In this document: positions 1-5,585 of the stretch, piece after piece
Numbering within the stretch: the first letter of the stretch is position 1
Layout: the number at the start of each line of letters is the position of its first letter
Assembly (NCBI GenBank): GCA_050955105.1
Contig: JBPBQZ010000107.1
Coordinates: 1-5,875 of the forward strand
Length of the DNA stretch: 5,875 nucleotides
Origin: JBPBQZ01 sp050955105
Lineage (GTDB): Bacteria > Pseudomonadota > Gammaproteobacteria > Burkholderiales > Burkholderiaceae
Direction: 5' to 3'
Notes under the pieces: model-generated
The model's database searches: none
Told to the model about the DNA's origin: nothing
The model's input: only the letters and a program-made list of their open reading frames with translations
Program-made: the position numbers and the translations under genes

Positions 1-2857
1 GAATCAGGATGGTGTTGGCGGTCGGTACGTCGATGCCGGTTTCGATAATGGTGGTGCACAACAGCACGTTGGCGCGGCGCCCGATAAAGTCGCGCATCAC
101 GCGCTCCAGGTCGCGCTCGTGCATCTGGCCATGCGCCACAGCGATGCGTGCTTCCGGCACCAATTCTTCCAGCATCGCCCGCCGATTCTCAATGGTCTCG
201 ACCTCGTTGTGCAGGAAATATAACTGCCCGCCGCGCTTCAGTTCGCGCAGCATTGCCTCGCGGATCACGCCATCTTCTTCGCGCCGCACGAAGGTCTTGA
301 TGGCCAGGCGCTTCTGCGGCGCCGTCGCGATCACCGAAAAATCTCGCAAACCTTCCAGCGCCATGCCCAAGGTGCGGGGAATCGGCGTGGCAGTCAGCGT
401 CAGCACGTCGACCTCGGCGCGCAACGCTTTCAAGGCTTCTTTCTGGCGCACGCCGAAACGATGCTCTTCGTCGATCACCACCAGTCCCAGCCGCTTAAAA
501 CGCACGTCCGGTGACAACAATTTGTGCGTGCCGATGACGATATCGATCTGGCCGTCTTCCAATGCCTTCAACGAGGCATTGATCTCCTTGCCGGTCTTGA
601 AACGCGACAGGTCGGCGATGCGCACCGGCCATTGCGAGAAGCGATCGGTGAAGGTCTGGAAATGCTGTTCGACCAGCAGGGTGGTGGGGCACAGCATCAC
701 CACCTGCTTGCCGCCCATTACCGCGATAAACGCGGCGCGCAAGGCCACCTCGGTTTTACCGAAGCCCACGTCGCCACATACCAGCCGATCCATCGGTCGG
801 CCGTCGGTCATATCGCCGATTACGGCGCCAATCGCCGCGGCCTGGTCGGGCGTTTCCTCGAAACCGAAGCTTTCGGCGAAGGTCTCGTAGTCGCGCACGC
901 CCAGTTCGAACGAATGCCCGGTGCGGGCGGCGCGCCGCGCGTAGAGATTCAGCAGCTCGGCAGCGGTGTCGCGAATCTGTCCGGCGGCGCGGCGCTTGGC
1001 CTTTTCCCACTGGCCGGAGCCCAGCGCGTGCAAGGGCGCGCTTTCCGGATCGGCACCGCTGTAACGCGAAATCAGATGCAGTTGCGCTACCGGCACGTAA
1101 AGCTTGCTCTCGGTGGCGTATTCCAGATGCAGAAACTCGGTTTCACCTTCACCGAGATCCATCGTGATCAAGCCCAGGTAACGGCCGATGCCATGCTGCG
1201 TGTGGACGATCGGGTCGCCGATTTTCAGCTCCGACAGATCGCGCACCATCGAATCGACGGAGCTTGCCTGTTCTTGTCGGCGCTTCGAACCGCGGCGCGC
1301 CAGCATGCCGTACAGCTCGTTCTCGGTAACGATGGCCAGTTGCTCGGCCGGCAGCATAAAGCCGCCCACAAGGGGCGCCACGCCCAGGGCGAAGGGTGCG
1401 CTGCTGGTCTGGAAATCTTCGAAGCTCTCGCACAAGGCCGCGCGCAGCCCATGCTCGGAGAACATATGCAGCAGTGTTTCGCGACGGCCGGCCGATTCGG
1501 CGGCCACCAGTACGCGCGCGGCACCGCTCTCGATAAAGCGCCGTAGCGCGCCCACCGGATCTTCGGCGCGCCGATCAACGGTGAGCGATGGCAGCGCGAT
1601 CGACCAGTTCGGCACGGCTGAGGCGGCCGGCGAGCCAGCGTTCTTGAACGAATGTGCCGCGCTTGACTGGTCTGCCAGCGCGCTTGCATCGGCTCGGTTG
1701 GCGTCGTTGGTATCGGCCGACTCGCCGTTTTCGCCGGGCCCATCCAGTTCGAGGTTGCGCGTCCGGGCGGTGTCGGAAGGCTGAAAGCCGCCAGTCATTT
1801 CGCCAGCGGCCTGCGCACGGCTTTTCAGCACCAGCCGCGGAAAAGCGCGCGCCCGTGCAAAAAACTCCTCATCGCCGAGAAACAGCCGTTCCGGCGGCAG
1901 GATCGGCCGCTCGATGTCGCGCGACAGGAAGTTGAAACGTTGCCGCGTGTCAGCCGTGAAACGCTGGATCGCCGTATCGATTTCGCCAACGAAAATCAGT
2001 TGTGTGCTGGTAGGCAGATAGTCGAACAGCGTCGCGGTGCTGTCGAAAAACATCGGCAGGTAATATTCGATGCCGGCTGGCGCCACGCCCGCGCCAATGT
2101 CCTTGTACAAAGTGGAGCGGCTCGGATCGCCCTCGAATTCCTCGCGCCAGCGGCTGCGAAAACGCGTACGTGCCGGCTCGTCGAAGGGAAATTCGCGGCC
2201 TGGCAGCAATCTGACCTCACGCACCGGGTAGACGCTGCGCTGCGTGTCCGGGTCAAAGGCACGTATCGAATCGACCTGGTCATCGAACAAATCAATGCGG
2301 TAGGGCAGCGCCGAACCCATCGGAAACAGGTCGATCAGGCTGCCGCGCACGCAATATTCACCCGGGCGCACTACCTGGCTCACATGTTCGTAACTGGCCA
2401 GCGTCAATTGCGCCTTCAGCCGGGCCTCGTCCAGCTTCTCGCCCTGCGCGAACTCGAAGGTGTACGCGGCCAGGAAGGCGGCCGGCGGCATCCGGTACAA
2501 CGCCGTCGCCGCGGGTGCCACGACGATGTCGCAGCGGCCGCCACCCAGTTCGTGCAGCGTGGCGAGGCGCTCGGACACCAGATCCTGGTGCGGCGAAAAG
2601 GTGTCGTAAGGCAAAGTTTCCCAGTCGGGCAATAGGCGCACGCGCGCCTCCGGCACGAAATAGGGCAGTTCCAGCGCCAGGCGCTGCGCGTCGACCGCGG
2701 TGGCGCACAGTGCCGTCAGCAATGTCTGCGGATCGCGGCGCGCGGCGAACATGCGCGCAATCAGCAGCGCATCGGACGAACCGGCGAAACCCGAGAATGT
2801 ATAGCGCGAAGAGCCGGCGATGGGCGGGATGGGGTACAACGAGGCAGGTTGCGGCAT
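1..2857 (-). CDS. mfd: Mfd, transcription-repair coupling factor (3' end beyond window)
   Basis: Mfd is an ATP-driven DNA translocase that removes RNA polymerase stalled at DNA lesions and recruits UvrA for nucleotide excision repair. The frame is open from the ATG at 2857 to the left edge, giving 952 residues; the family is about 1150, so the end of the helicase core and the C-terminal domain are missing. An in-frame TAG three codons upstream makes this ATG the first possible start. Visible domains: UvrB-like N-terminal region (LPDWETLPYD near residue 80; R171, R187 and F191 match E. coli UvrA-binding R165, R181 and F185); RNA polymerase-interaction domain about 541-605 (VHTQHGIGRY); Q motif TPDQ (Q672); Walker A GDVGFGKTE 695-703; DEEH 796-799; TATPIPRT 822-829; motif V TTIIETGID from 935. 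Odd: residues about 360-418 are a polar insertion absent from E. coli Mfd. No clear Shine-Dalgarno precedes the start. Identification is very secure. Confidence 0.97.
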   Translation of the reverse strand, partial: MPQPASLYPIPPIAGSSRYTFSGFAGSSDALLIARMFAARRDPQTLLTALCATAVDAQRLALELPYFVPEARVRLLPDWETLPYDTFSPHQDLVSERLATLHELGGGRCDIVVAPAATALYRMPPAAFLAAYTFEFAQGEKLDEARLKAQLTLASYEHVSQVVRPGEYCVRGSLIDLFPMGSALPYRIDLFDDQVDSIRAFDPDTQRSVYPVREVRLLPGREFPFDEPARTRFRSRWREEFEGDPSRSTLYKDIGAGVAPAGIEYYLPMFFDSTATLFDYLPTSTQLIFVGEIDTAIQRFTADTRQRFNFLSRDIERPILPPERLFLGDEEFFARARAFPRLVLKSRAQAAGEMTGGFQPSDTARTRNLELDGPGENGESADTNDANRADASALADQSSAAHSFKNAGSPAASAVPNWSIALPSLTVDRRAEDPVGALRRFIESGAARVLVAAESAGRRETLLHMFSEHGLRAALCESFEDFQTSSAPFALGVAPLVGGFMLPAEQLAIVTENELYGMLARRGSKRRQEQASSVDSMVRDLSELKIGDPIVHTQHGIGRYLGLITMDLGEGETEFLHLEYATESKLYVPVAQLHLISRYSGADPESAPLHALGSGQWEKAKRRAAGQIRDTAAELLNLYARRAARTGHSFELGVRDYETFAESFGFEETPDQAAAIGAVIGDMTDGRPMDRLVCGDVGFGKTEVALRAAFIAVMGGKQVVMLCPTTLLVEQHFQTFTDRFSQWPVRIADLSRFKTGKEINASLKALEDGQIDIVIGTHKLLSPDVRFKRLGLVVIDEEHRFGVRQKEALKALRAEVDVLTLTATPIPRTLGMALEGLRDFSVIATAPQKRLAIKTFVRREEDGVIREAMLRELKRGGQLYFLHNEVETIENRRAMLEELVPEARIAVAHGQMHERDLERVMRDFIGRRANVLLCTTIIETGIDVPTANTILI

Positions 2858-2911
2858 GAAGGGCTAAGCGACAGAGCAGTATTTGTCAGCGGGGTCCGAG
2901 GACGCGTGCCG

Positions 2912-2917
2912 TATTAT
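2912..2917 (+). promoter_or_regulatory. Candidate ispD promoter, -10 box overlapping the mfd -10
   Basis: The plus strand reads TATTAT here, one mismatch from the sigma-70 -10 consensus, and lies 54 bases before the ispD GTG. The only -35-like hexamer seen, TTGTCA at 2883-2888, is 23 bases away, which is too far for a standard promoter. It overlaps by five bases with the TATAAT of the divergent mfd promoter, so the two may compete for polymerase. This is the only reasonable start signal for the ispD-ispF unit in the 113-base gap. Confidence 0.3.
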
Positions 2918-2918
2918 A
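2913..2918 (-). promoter_or_regulatory. Candidate mfd promoter, -10 box
   Basis: Read on the minus strand this is a perfect TATAAT, about 56 bases before the mfd ATG, so transcription would begin near 2906 with a leader of roughly 50 bases. No good -35 hexamer lies 16-18 bases upstream (around 2935-2942 the minus strand reads GGTGAG-like sequence), so strength is uncertain. The call rests on the -10 match and its position in the divergent intergenic region. Confidence 0.45.
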
Positions 2919-2970
2919 GAATCCGTCCTTCGCTTCTCACCTGCTTCTCATTCCCCTGGCCGATACTTCC

Positions 2971-3723
2971 GTGAACAATCGATTGTTCGCCGTCATTCCA
3001 TGTGCGGGCGTGGGCGCCCGTTCAGGCGCCGCCTTACCCAAGCAATACCACACGCTGGCCGGCCGCAATATGCTGCATCACACGCTGGCAGCCTTCGACG
3101 CCTGCCCGGAACTCGCGCATACGCTGGTGGTGCTGTCGCCCGACGATCAGCATTTCGACCCGCGGCGCTTTGCCGGCCTGCGTTTTTCGGTGCGCCGCTG
3201 TGGCGGCGCGACGCGCCAGGCGACGGTATTGAACGGGCTCGACGAGTTGAGCGGCTTCGGCGCGCGTGACACAGACTGGGCGCTGGTTCACGACGCCGCG
3301 CGGCCGGGACTCACGCCAGCGCTGATCCGTGCCCTGATTGCCGCGGTAAAAGACGACCCGGTCGGCGGCATCCTCGCGCTGCCGCAGGCCGACACCGTCA
3401 AGCGCGAACGCGCGCAGCCGCTGGTGGTCGCGCCTGGGCCCGTCAACCGCTCGGTCACGCTGCCGCGCATCGGCCAGACCGAATCGCGCGAAGGCCTGTG
3501 GCAGGCGCAGACGCCGCAGATGTTCCGGATCGGCATGTTGCGCGGCGCCTTGCGCGCCGCCGCCAGTGCCGGTCGCGCCGTCACCGACGAGGCCAGCGCC
3601 ATCGAAATGCTCGGTCATGCGCCGATCCTGGTGCGCGGCAGTCCGCGCAACTTCAAAGTAACGTATCCGGAAGATTTCGAGCTGGCCGAAGCGATCTTGA
3701 GCGGTTCTAAAAAACCGACCTAA
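2971..3723 (+). CDS. ispD: IspD, 2-C-methyl-D-erythritol 4-phosphate cytidylyltransferase
   Basis: Cytoplasmic enzyme joining MEP and CTP to CDP-methylerythritol plus pyrophosphate, the third step of the MEP isoprenoid pathway. The 250 residues start with the nucleotide-binding loop IPCAGVGARSG...PKQY; R17 and K24 match E. coli R20 and K27. VHDAARP gives D108 (E. coli D106), ADTVKR gives T142 (T140), ESREGLW gives R173 (R157), QTPQ gives T181 (T165), and NFKVTYPED gives K229 (K213). The start is GTG at 2971; an in-frame TAG at 2917 and no ATG or TTG between them leave it as the only usual start, and it lines up with the family N-terminus. No good Shine-Dalgarno is seen. Odd: about 14 extra residues lie between T142 and R173 compared with E. 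coli (236 aa). It probably shares a transcript with ispF, 46 bases downstream. Confidence 0.96.
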   Translation: MNNRLFAVIPCAGVGARSGAALPKQYHTLAGRNMLHHTLAAFDACPELAHTLVVLSPDDQHFDPRRFAGLRFSVRRCGGATRQATVLNGLDELSGFGARDTDWALVHDAARPGLTPALIRALIAAVKDDPVGGILALPQADTVKRERAQPLVVAPGPVNRSVTLPRIGQTESREGLWQAQTPQMFRIGMLRGALRAAASAGRAVTDEASAIEMLGHAPILVRGSPRNFKVTYPEDFELAEAILSGSKKPT

Positions 3724-3753
3724 AAACCGACCAGGCGCTGGCACAGGCGCTGG
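3707..3753 (+). repeat. Two adjacent short tandem duplications at the ispD-ispF junction
   Basis: CTAAAAAACCGAC (3707-3719) is followed directly by CTAAAAACCGAC (3720-3731), one A shorter. Next, CAGGCGCTGGCA (3732-3743) is followed by CAGGCGCTGG (3744-3753). Both repeats have a period of about 12 bases. The ispD stop (TAA, 3721-3723) lies in the second copy of the first repeat, so the last residues KKPT come from the first copy. Most of the 46-base spacer between ispD and ispF is made of these copies. Confidence 0.85.
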
Positions 3754-3754
3754 A

Positions 3755-3759
3755 AAGGA
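3755..3759 (+). promoter_or_regulatory. Ribosome binding site of ispF
   Basis: AAGGA lies 10 bases before the ispF ATG, a slightly long but workable spacing. It supports the ATG at 3770 and independent translation of ispF rather than coupling to ispD, whose stop is 46 bases upstream. Confidence 0.65.
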
Positions 3760-3769
3760 AAAACAAGCA

Positions 3770-4252
3770 ATGGATTTTCGTATCGGGCAGGGCTATGACG
3801 TGCACGCATTGGTGGCGGGGCGTTTGCTGATCATCGGTGGCGTCACCATTCCGTTCGAACGCGGCCTGGCCGGACATTCGGACGCGGACGTGCTGCTGCA
3901 TGCCATCACCGATGCCATACTCGGCGCCGCGGCGCTGGGCGACATCGGTCGCCATTTCCCCGATACCGACCCGGCATTCGCCGGCGCCGACAGCCGCGTG
4001 CTGTTGCGCGAAGTGCTGCAACGCGCGCGCGACAAGGGCTTCGCGCTCTGCAACGTCGACGCCACGGTGATCGCACAAGCGCCCAAGCTGGCGCCGCATA
4101 TTGCCGCGATCCGCGCGAACCTCTGCACCGATCTCGGCCTCGACACCGAGCGCGTCAACGTCAAGGCCAAGACCAACGAACACCTGGGTCACCTGGGCCG
4201 GGGCGAGGGCATCGCCGCGCAAGCCGTGGTGCTGCTGCGGCGCGATGCTTGA
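3770..4252 (+). CDS. ispF: IspF, 2-C-methyl-D-erythritol 2,4-cyclodiphosphate synthase
   Basis: Cytoplasmic enzyme, a homotrimer in characterised members, converting CDP-methylerythritol 2-phosphate to MEcPP with release of CMP. The 160 residues match the family length of about 160. The metal ligands are visible: D10 and H12 in GQGYDVHA and H44 after HSDADVLL. The conserved DIGRHFPDTD (58-67) and AQAPKL (102-107) segments are intact, as is the C-terminal LGRGEGI (142-148) and the KTNE stretch (134-137) that aligns with the catalytic TTE of E. coli. The start ATG has a Shine-Dalgarno 10 bases upstream. The gene follows ispD, as is common in proteobacteria, and supplies the second IspD-IspF step. 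It converges with ahpD, with only 21 bases between the stop codons. No oddities in the protein. Confidence 0.97.
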   Translation: MDFRIGQGYDVHALVAGRLLIIGGVTIPFERGLAGHSDADVLLHAITDAILGAAALGDIGRHFPDTDPAFAGADSRVLLREVLQRARDKGFALCNVDATVIAQAPKLAPHIAAIRANLCTDLGLDTERVNVKAKTNEHLGHLGRGEGIAAQAVVLLRRDA

Positions 4253-4278
4253 GCGCGCGGTCGCGCGCCGCGCTTAAG
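4248..4278. terminator. Candidate bidirectional terminator hairpin between ispF and ahpD
   Basis: CTTGAGCGCG (4248-4257) pairs with CGCGCTTAAG (4269-4278) over 10 base pairs with one G-T position. Inside it an alternative hairpin, GCGCGC (4253-4258) with GCGCGC (4263-4268) around the loop GGTC, is also possible. The outer arms contain the TGA stop of ispF and the TAA stop of ahpD. Neither strand has a T-run after the stem, so this is not a classical intrinsic terminator. Its place between two convergent genes is the main argument for a role in termination. Confidence 0.45.
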
Positions 4279-4798
4279 CCTCGATAGCAATGATCTGTGC
4301 TACCGAGTTGATGGTAGCGGCGATGCGCCCCACGTCACGCAGCTGCTGGGTGCTCATACCCTGTTCCTTGCGCAGCAAGGCGTAGTGCGACTTCACGCAG
4401 AAGTGGCATTTGCCGATGATCGACGCGGCCAACGCATACATTTCGAAACGTCGTTGATCGACACCGCCGTGCGTCGCATAGGCATTCATCCGCAGGCCGG
4501 CCGGCTGCGTCTTCAGATCGGCGTCGTCGGCCATCTCGAGATACGGATACCAGACGTTATTCATACCCATCAGCGCGGCCGCCGTCAGCGCGGCATTCAC
4601 TTCCTCGGGGCTCAACACGCCAGCGTCGCGAATCGTGCGCACCAGCACGGCACTTTTCGCGGCAAACGCGCAGGCCAGCGCGACACCTACCGCGTCATTG
4701 CCTTCCAGCGACGAGCGCGCAATCGTGCCGTCGATGTTCAAACGAATATCTTTGGCGTAGTCGGGAATGAGCGCCTTAATCGAATTGAGGAATTCCAT
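4274..4798 (-). CDS. ahpD: AhpD, alkylhydroperoxidase / AhpC-reducing thiol protein
   Basis: AhpD-family protein of the carboxymuconolactone decarboxylase fold. In Mycobacterium tuberculosis AhpD re-reduces AhpC through a CxxC pair and has weak peroxidase activity. The 174 residues match the usual length of about 175. The active site is clear: E119, C131, C134 and H138 align with M. tuberculosis E118, C130, C133 and H137. The motif here is CHFC, so the position of M. tuberculosis H132 is F133 while a histidine sits one place earlier. The protein is helical and alanine-rich, with no signal peptide. AGGAG six bases upstream fixes the ATG at 4798. It lies 64 bases downstream of ahpC on the same strand, which fits an AhpC-AhpD pair. 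An intrinsic terminator lies between them and no promoter fits after it, so expression probably depends on read-through or a promoter inside ahpC. Confidence 0.95.
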   Translation of the reverse strand: MEFLNSIKALIPDYAKDIRLNIDGTIARSSLEGNDAVGVALACAFAAKSAVLVRTIRDAGVLSPEEVNAALTAAALMGMNNVWYPYLEMADDADLKTQPAGLRMNAYATHGGVDQRRFEMYALAASIIGKCHFCVKSHYALLRKEQGMSTQQLRDVGRIAATINSVAQIIAIEA

Positions 4799-4804
4799 TG
4801 TCTT

Positions 4805-4809
4805 CTCCT
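4805..4809 (-). promoter_or_regulatory. Ribosome binding site of ahpD
   Basis: On the minus strand AGGAG lies six bases before the ahpD ATG, a near-ideal Shine-Dalgarno. It lies just downstream of the ahpC terminator T-run, which ends 13 bases before it. Confidence 0.8.
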
Positions 4810-4822
4810 ATCGGATGCCGGG

Positions 4823-4845
4823 AAAAAAGCCCGCTTGCGCGGGCT
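4823..4845 (-). terminator. Intrinsic terminator between ahpC and ahpD
   Basis: On the minus strand AGCCCGC pairs perfectly with GCGGGCT over 7 base pairs around a GCAA tetraloop (GNRA type), and the stem runs straight into T's: the final T of the stem plus five more. This is a textbook rho-independent terminator, starting 18 bases after the ahpC stop codon. It should end much of the ahpC message before ahpD. Confidence 0.88.
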
Positions 4846-4862
4846 CTCAGACTACCTGAAGC

Positions 4863-5411
4863 TTAGAGCGTTGCGCCGCCGACTGCGCGGTTGCACGGGC
4901 ACAATTCGTCCGTTTGCAGCGCGTCGAGGATACGCACGATTTCTTCAACGTTACGGCCCACGTTCAGATTGTTCACCGAAACGTGTTGAATGGTGTTGTC
5001 TGGATCGACGATGAAGGTCGCACGCAGTGCCACGCCTTCCGACTTTTCACGCACGCCGAGTTGGTCGATCAACTCGCCCTTTATGTCAGCGAACGAGTAG
5101 TGATTCAGCTTCGACAGATCTGGGTGCTCACGACGCCAGCCGAGCTTCACGTGTTCGTTATCGACGCTACCGCCCAGCAGCACCGCGTCACGATCTTCGA
5201 AATCAGCCTTGTGCTTGGCGAACTCGACGATTTCGGTCGGGCAGACGAAGGTGAAGTCCTTCGGGTAGAAATAAATGATCTTCCATTTACCCGGAAACGA
5301 CTGCTCGGTAATGGTTTCGAACGCGGACTGGCCGTTTTCCTCATGGTTGTTAAAGCCCGGCTTAACGGCGGGTACGGAGAACGCTTCGAGTTTATCGCCT
5401 ACGGTTTTCAT
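4863..5411 (-). CDS. ahpC: AhpC, alkyl hydroperoxide reductase (2-Cys peroxiredoxin)
   Basis: Cytoplasmic peroxiredoxin reducing hydrogen peroxide, organic peroxides and, in studied homologues, peroxynitrite. The 182 residues carry the peroxidatic motif PKDFTFVCPTE (P50, T54, C57) and the supporting arginine R130 in ALRATF. The C-terminal CPC (C171, C173) resembles the paired cysteines of M. tuberculosis AhpC (C174, C176), the type recycled by AhpD; no ahpF is seen nearby and ahpD is next. The ATG at 5411 is chosen because AGGAG lies seven bases upstream and the MKTVGDKL N-terminus fits the family. A longer frame from a TTG at 5450 adds 13 residues that do not look like the family. A sigma-70-like promoter lies about 105 bases upstream and an intrinsic terminator follows. 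Identification is secure; regulation by OxyR is only a guess. Confidence 0.97.
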   Translation of the reverse strand: MKTVGDKLEAFSVPAVKPGFNNHEENGQSAFETITEQSFPGKWKIIYFYPKDFTFVCPTEIVEFAKHKADFEDRDAVLLGGSVDNEHVKLGWRREHPDLSKLNHYSFADIKGELIDQLGVREKSEGVALRATFIVDPDNTIQHVSVNNLNVGRNVEEIVRILDALQTDELCPCNRAVGGATL

Positions 5412-5418
5412 GGAAATG

Positions 5419-5423
5419 CTCCT
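5419..5423 (-). promoter_or_regulatory. Ribosome binding site of ahpC
   Basis: AGGAG on the minus strand lies seven bases before the ATG at 5411, an ideal spacing. It decides the start in favour of this ATG over the upstream TTG at 5450. Confidence 0.85.
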
Positions 5424-5522
5424 GTCCGATGATGGAAAGCGCCAGCACAATGGCGGCGCGGGTGAAGTCTGCGCGTGACAAGCGATGCAGCAGTTGAATC
5501 GGTAAATCGTGCGAACAAACCG

Positions 5523-5551
5523 AATATACAGCTATTGAACAGATTTATCAA
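5523..5551 (-). promoter_or_regulatory. Candidate sigma-70 promoter of ahpC
   Basis: On the minus strand TTGATA (5546-5551) is followed after exactly 17 bases by TATATT (5523-5528), each close to the -35 and -10 consensus. Transcription would start near 5516, giving a leader of about 105 bases before ahpC. The area is clearly richer in A and T than the genes around it. In the leader (5412-5516) I see no riboswitch, strong hairpin or upstream gene. Confidence 0.65.
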
Positions 5552-5554
5552 TAG
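5532..5554. promoter_or_regulatory. Candidate operator dyad overlapping the ahpC -35 box
   Basis: CTATTG-N11-CAATAG is a perfect 6-base inverted repeat covering the -35 hexamer and most of the spacer of the ahpC promoter. ATAG/CTAT half-sites are typical of OxyR, the usual LysR-type activator or repressor of ahpC. However, the spacing here does not fit the OxyR pattern of four ATAG/CTAT elements spaced by seven bases, so the regulator is unknown. A site at this position would fit repression better than activation. Confidence 0.35.
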
Positions 5555-5585
5555 AAAAAACTAATCGATAGACCCTATGCCGATT
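5555..5585 (-). terminator. Candidate intrinsic terminator of the sensor kinase gene
   Basis: On the minus strand AATCG, a two-base bulge and ATAG pair with CTAT and CGATT around a three-base loop, giving 9 base pairs. After AG comes a run of six T's (5555-5560). The kinase stop TAG overlaps the base of the stem. The stem is AT-rich and bulged, so it may be weak. If it works, it separates the kinase transcript from the ahpC promoter immediately downstream. Confidence 0.45.

Noticed and set aside
1320..1400. An apparent frameshift in mfd near the PLVGGF segment
   Set aside because: On rereading, the minus strand has four C's (GCGCCCC), which keeps the frame. The frame is continuous from the ATG at 2857 to the conserved TANTILI at the left edge.
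9..2859. Several long open frames on the plus strand and in other minus frames opposite mfd (for example 524-1546 and 1940-2635)
   Set aside because: They overlap the well-conserved Mfd frame and encode Arg/Ala-rich, family-less proteins, as expected for shadow frames in high-GC coding DNA.
4385..5432. Plus-strand open frames of 172-209 codons opposite ahpD and ahpC
   Set aside because: They are antisense to two clearly conserved genes and show no recognisable domain or ribosome binding site.
5412..5450. A longer ahpC starting at a TTG at 5450
   Set aside because: The extra 13 residues (MCWRFPSSDRSIS) do not resemble AhpC N-termini, and an ideal AGGAG precedes the ATG at 5411.
5532..5578. 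A canonical OxyR site (four ATAG/CTAT elements with seven-base spacers)
   Set aside because: The elements exist, but the distances between them do not fit the pattern in any register I tried, so only an unassigned dyad is reported.
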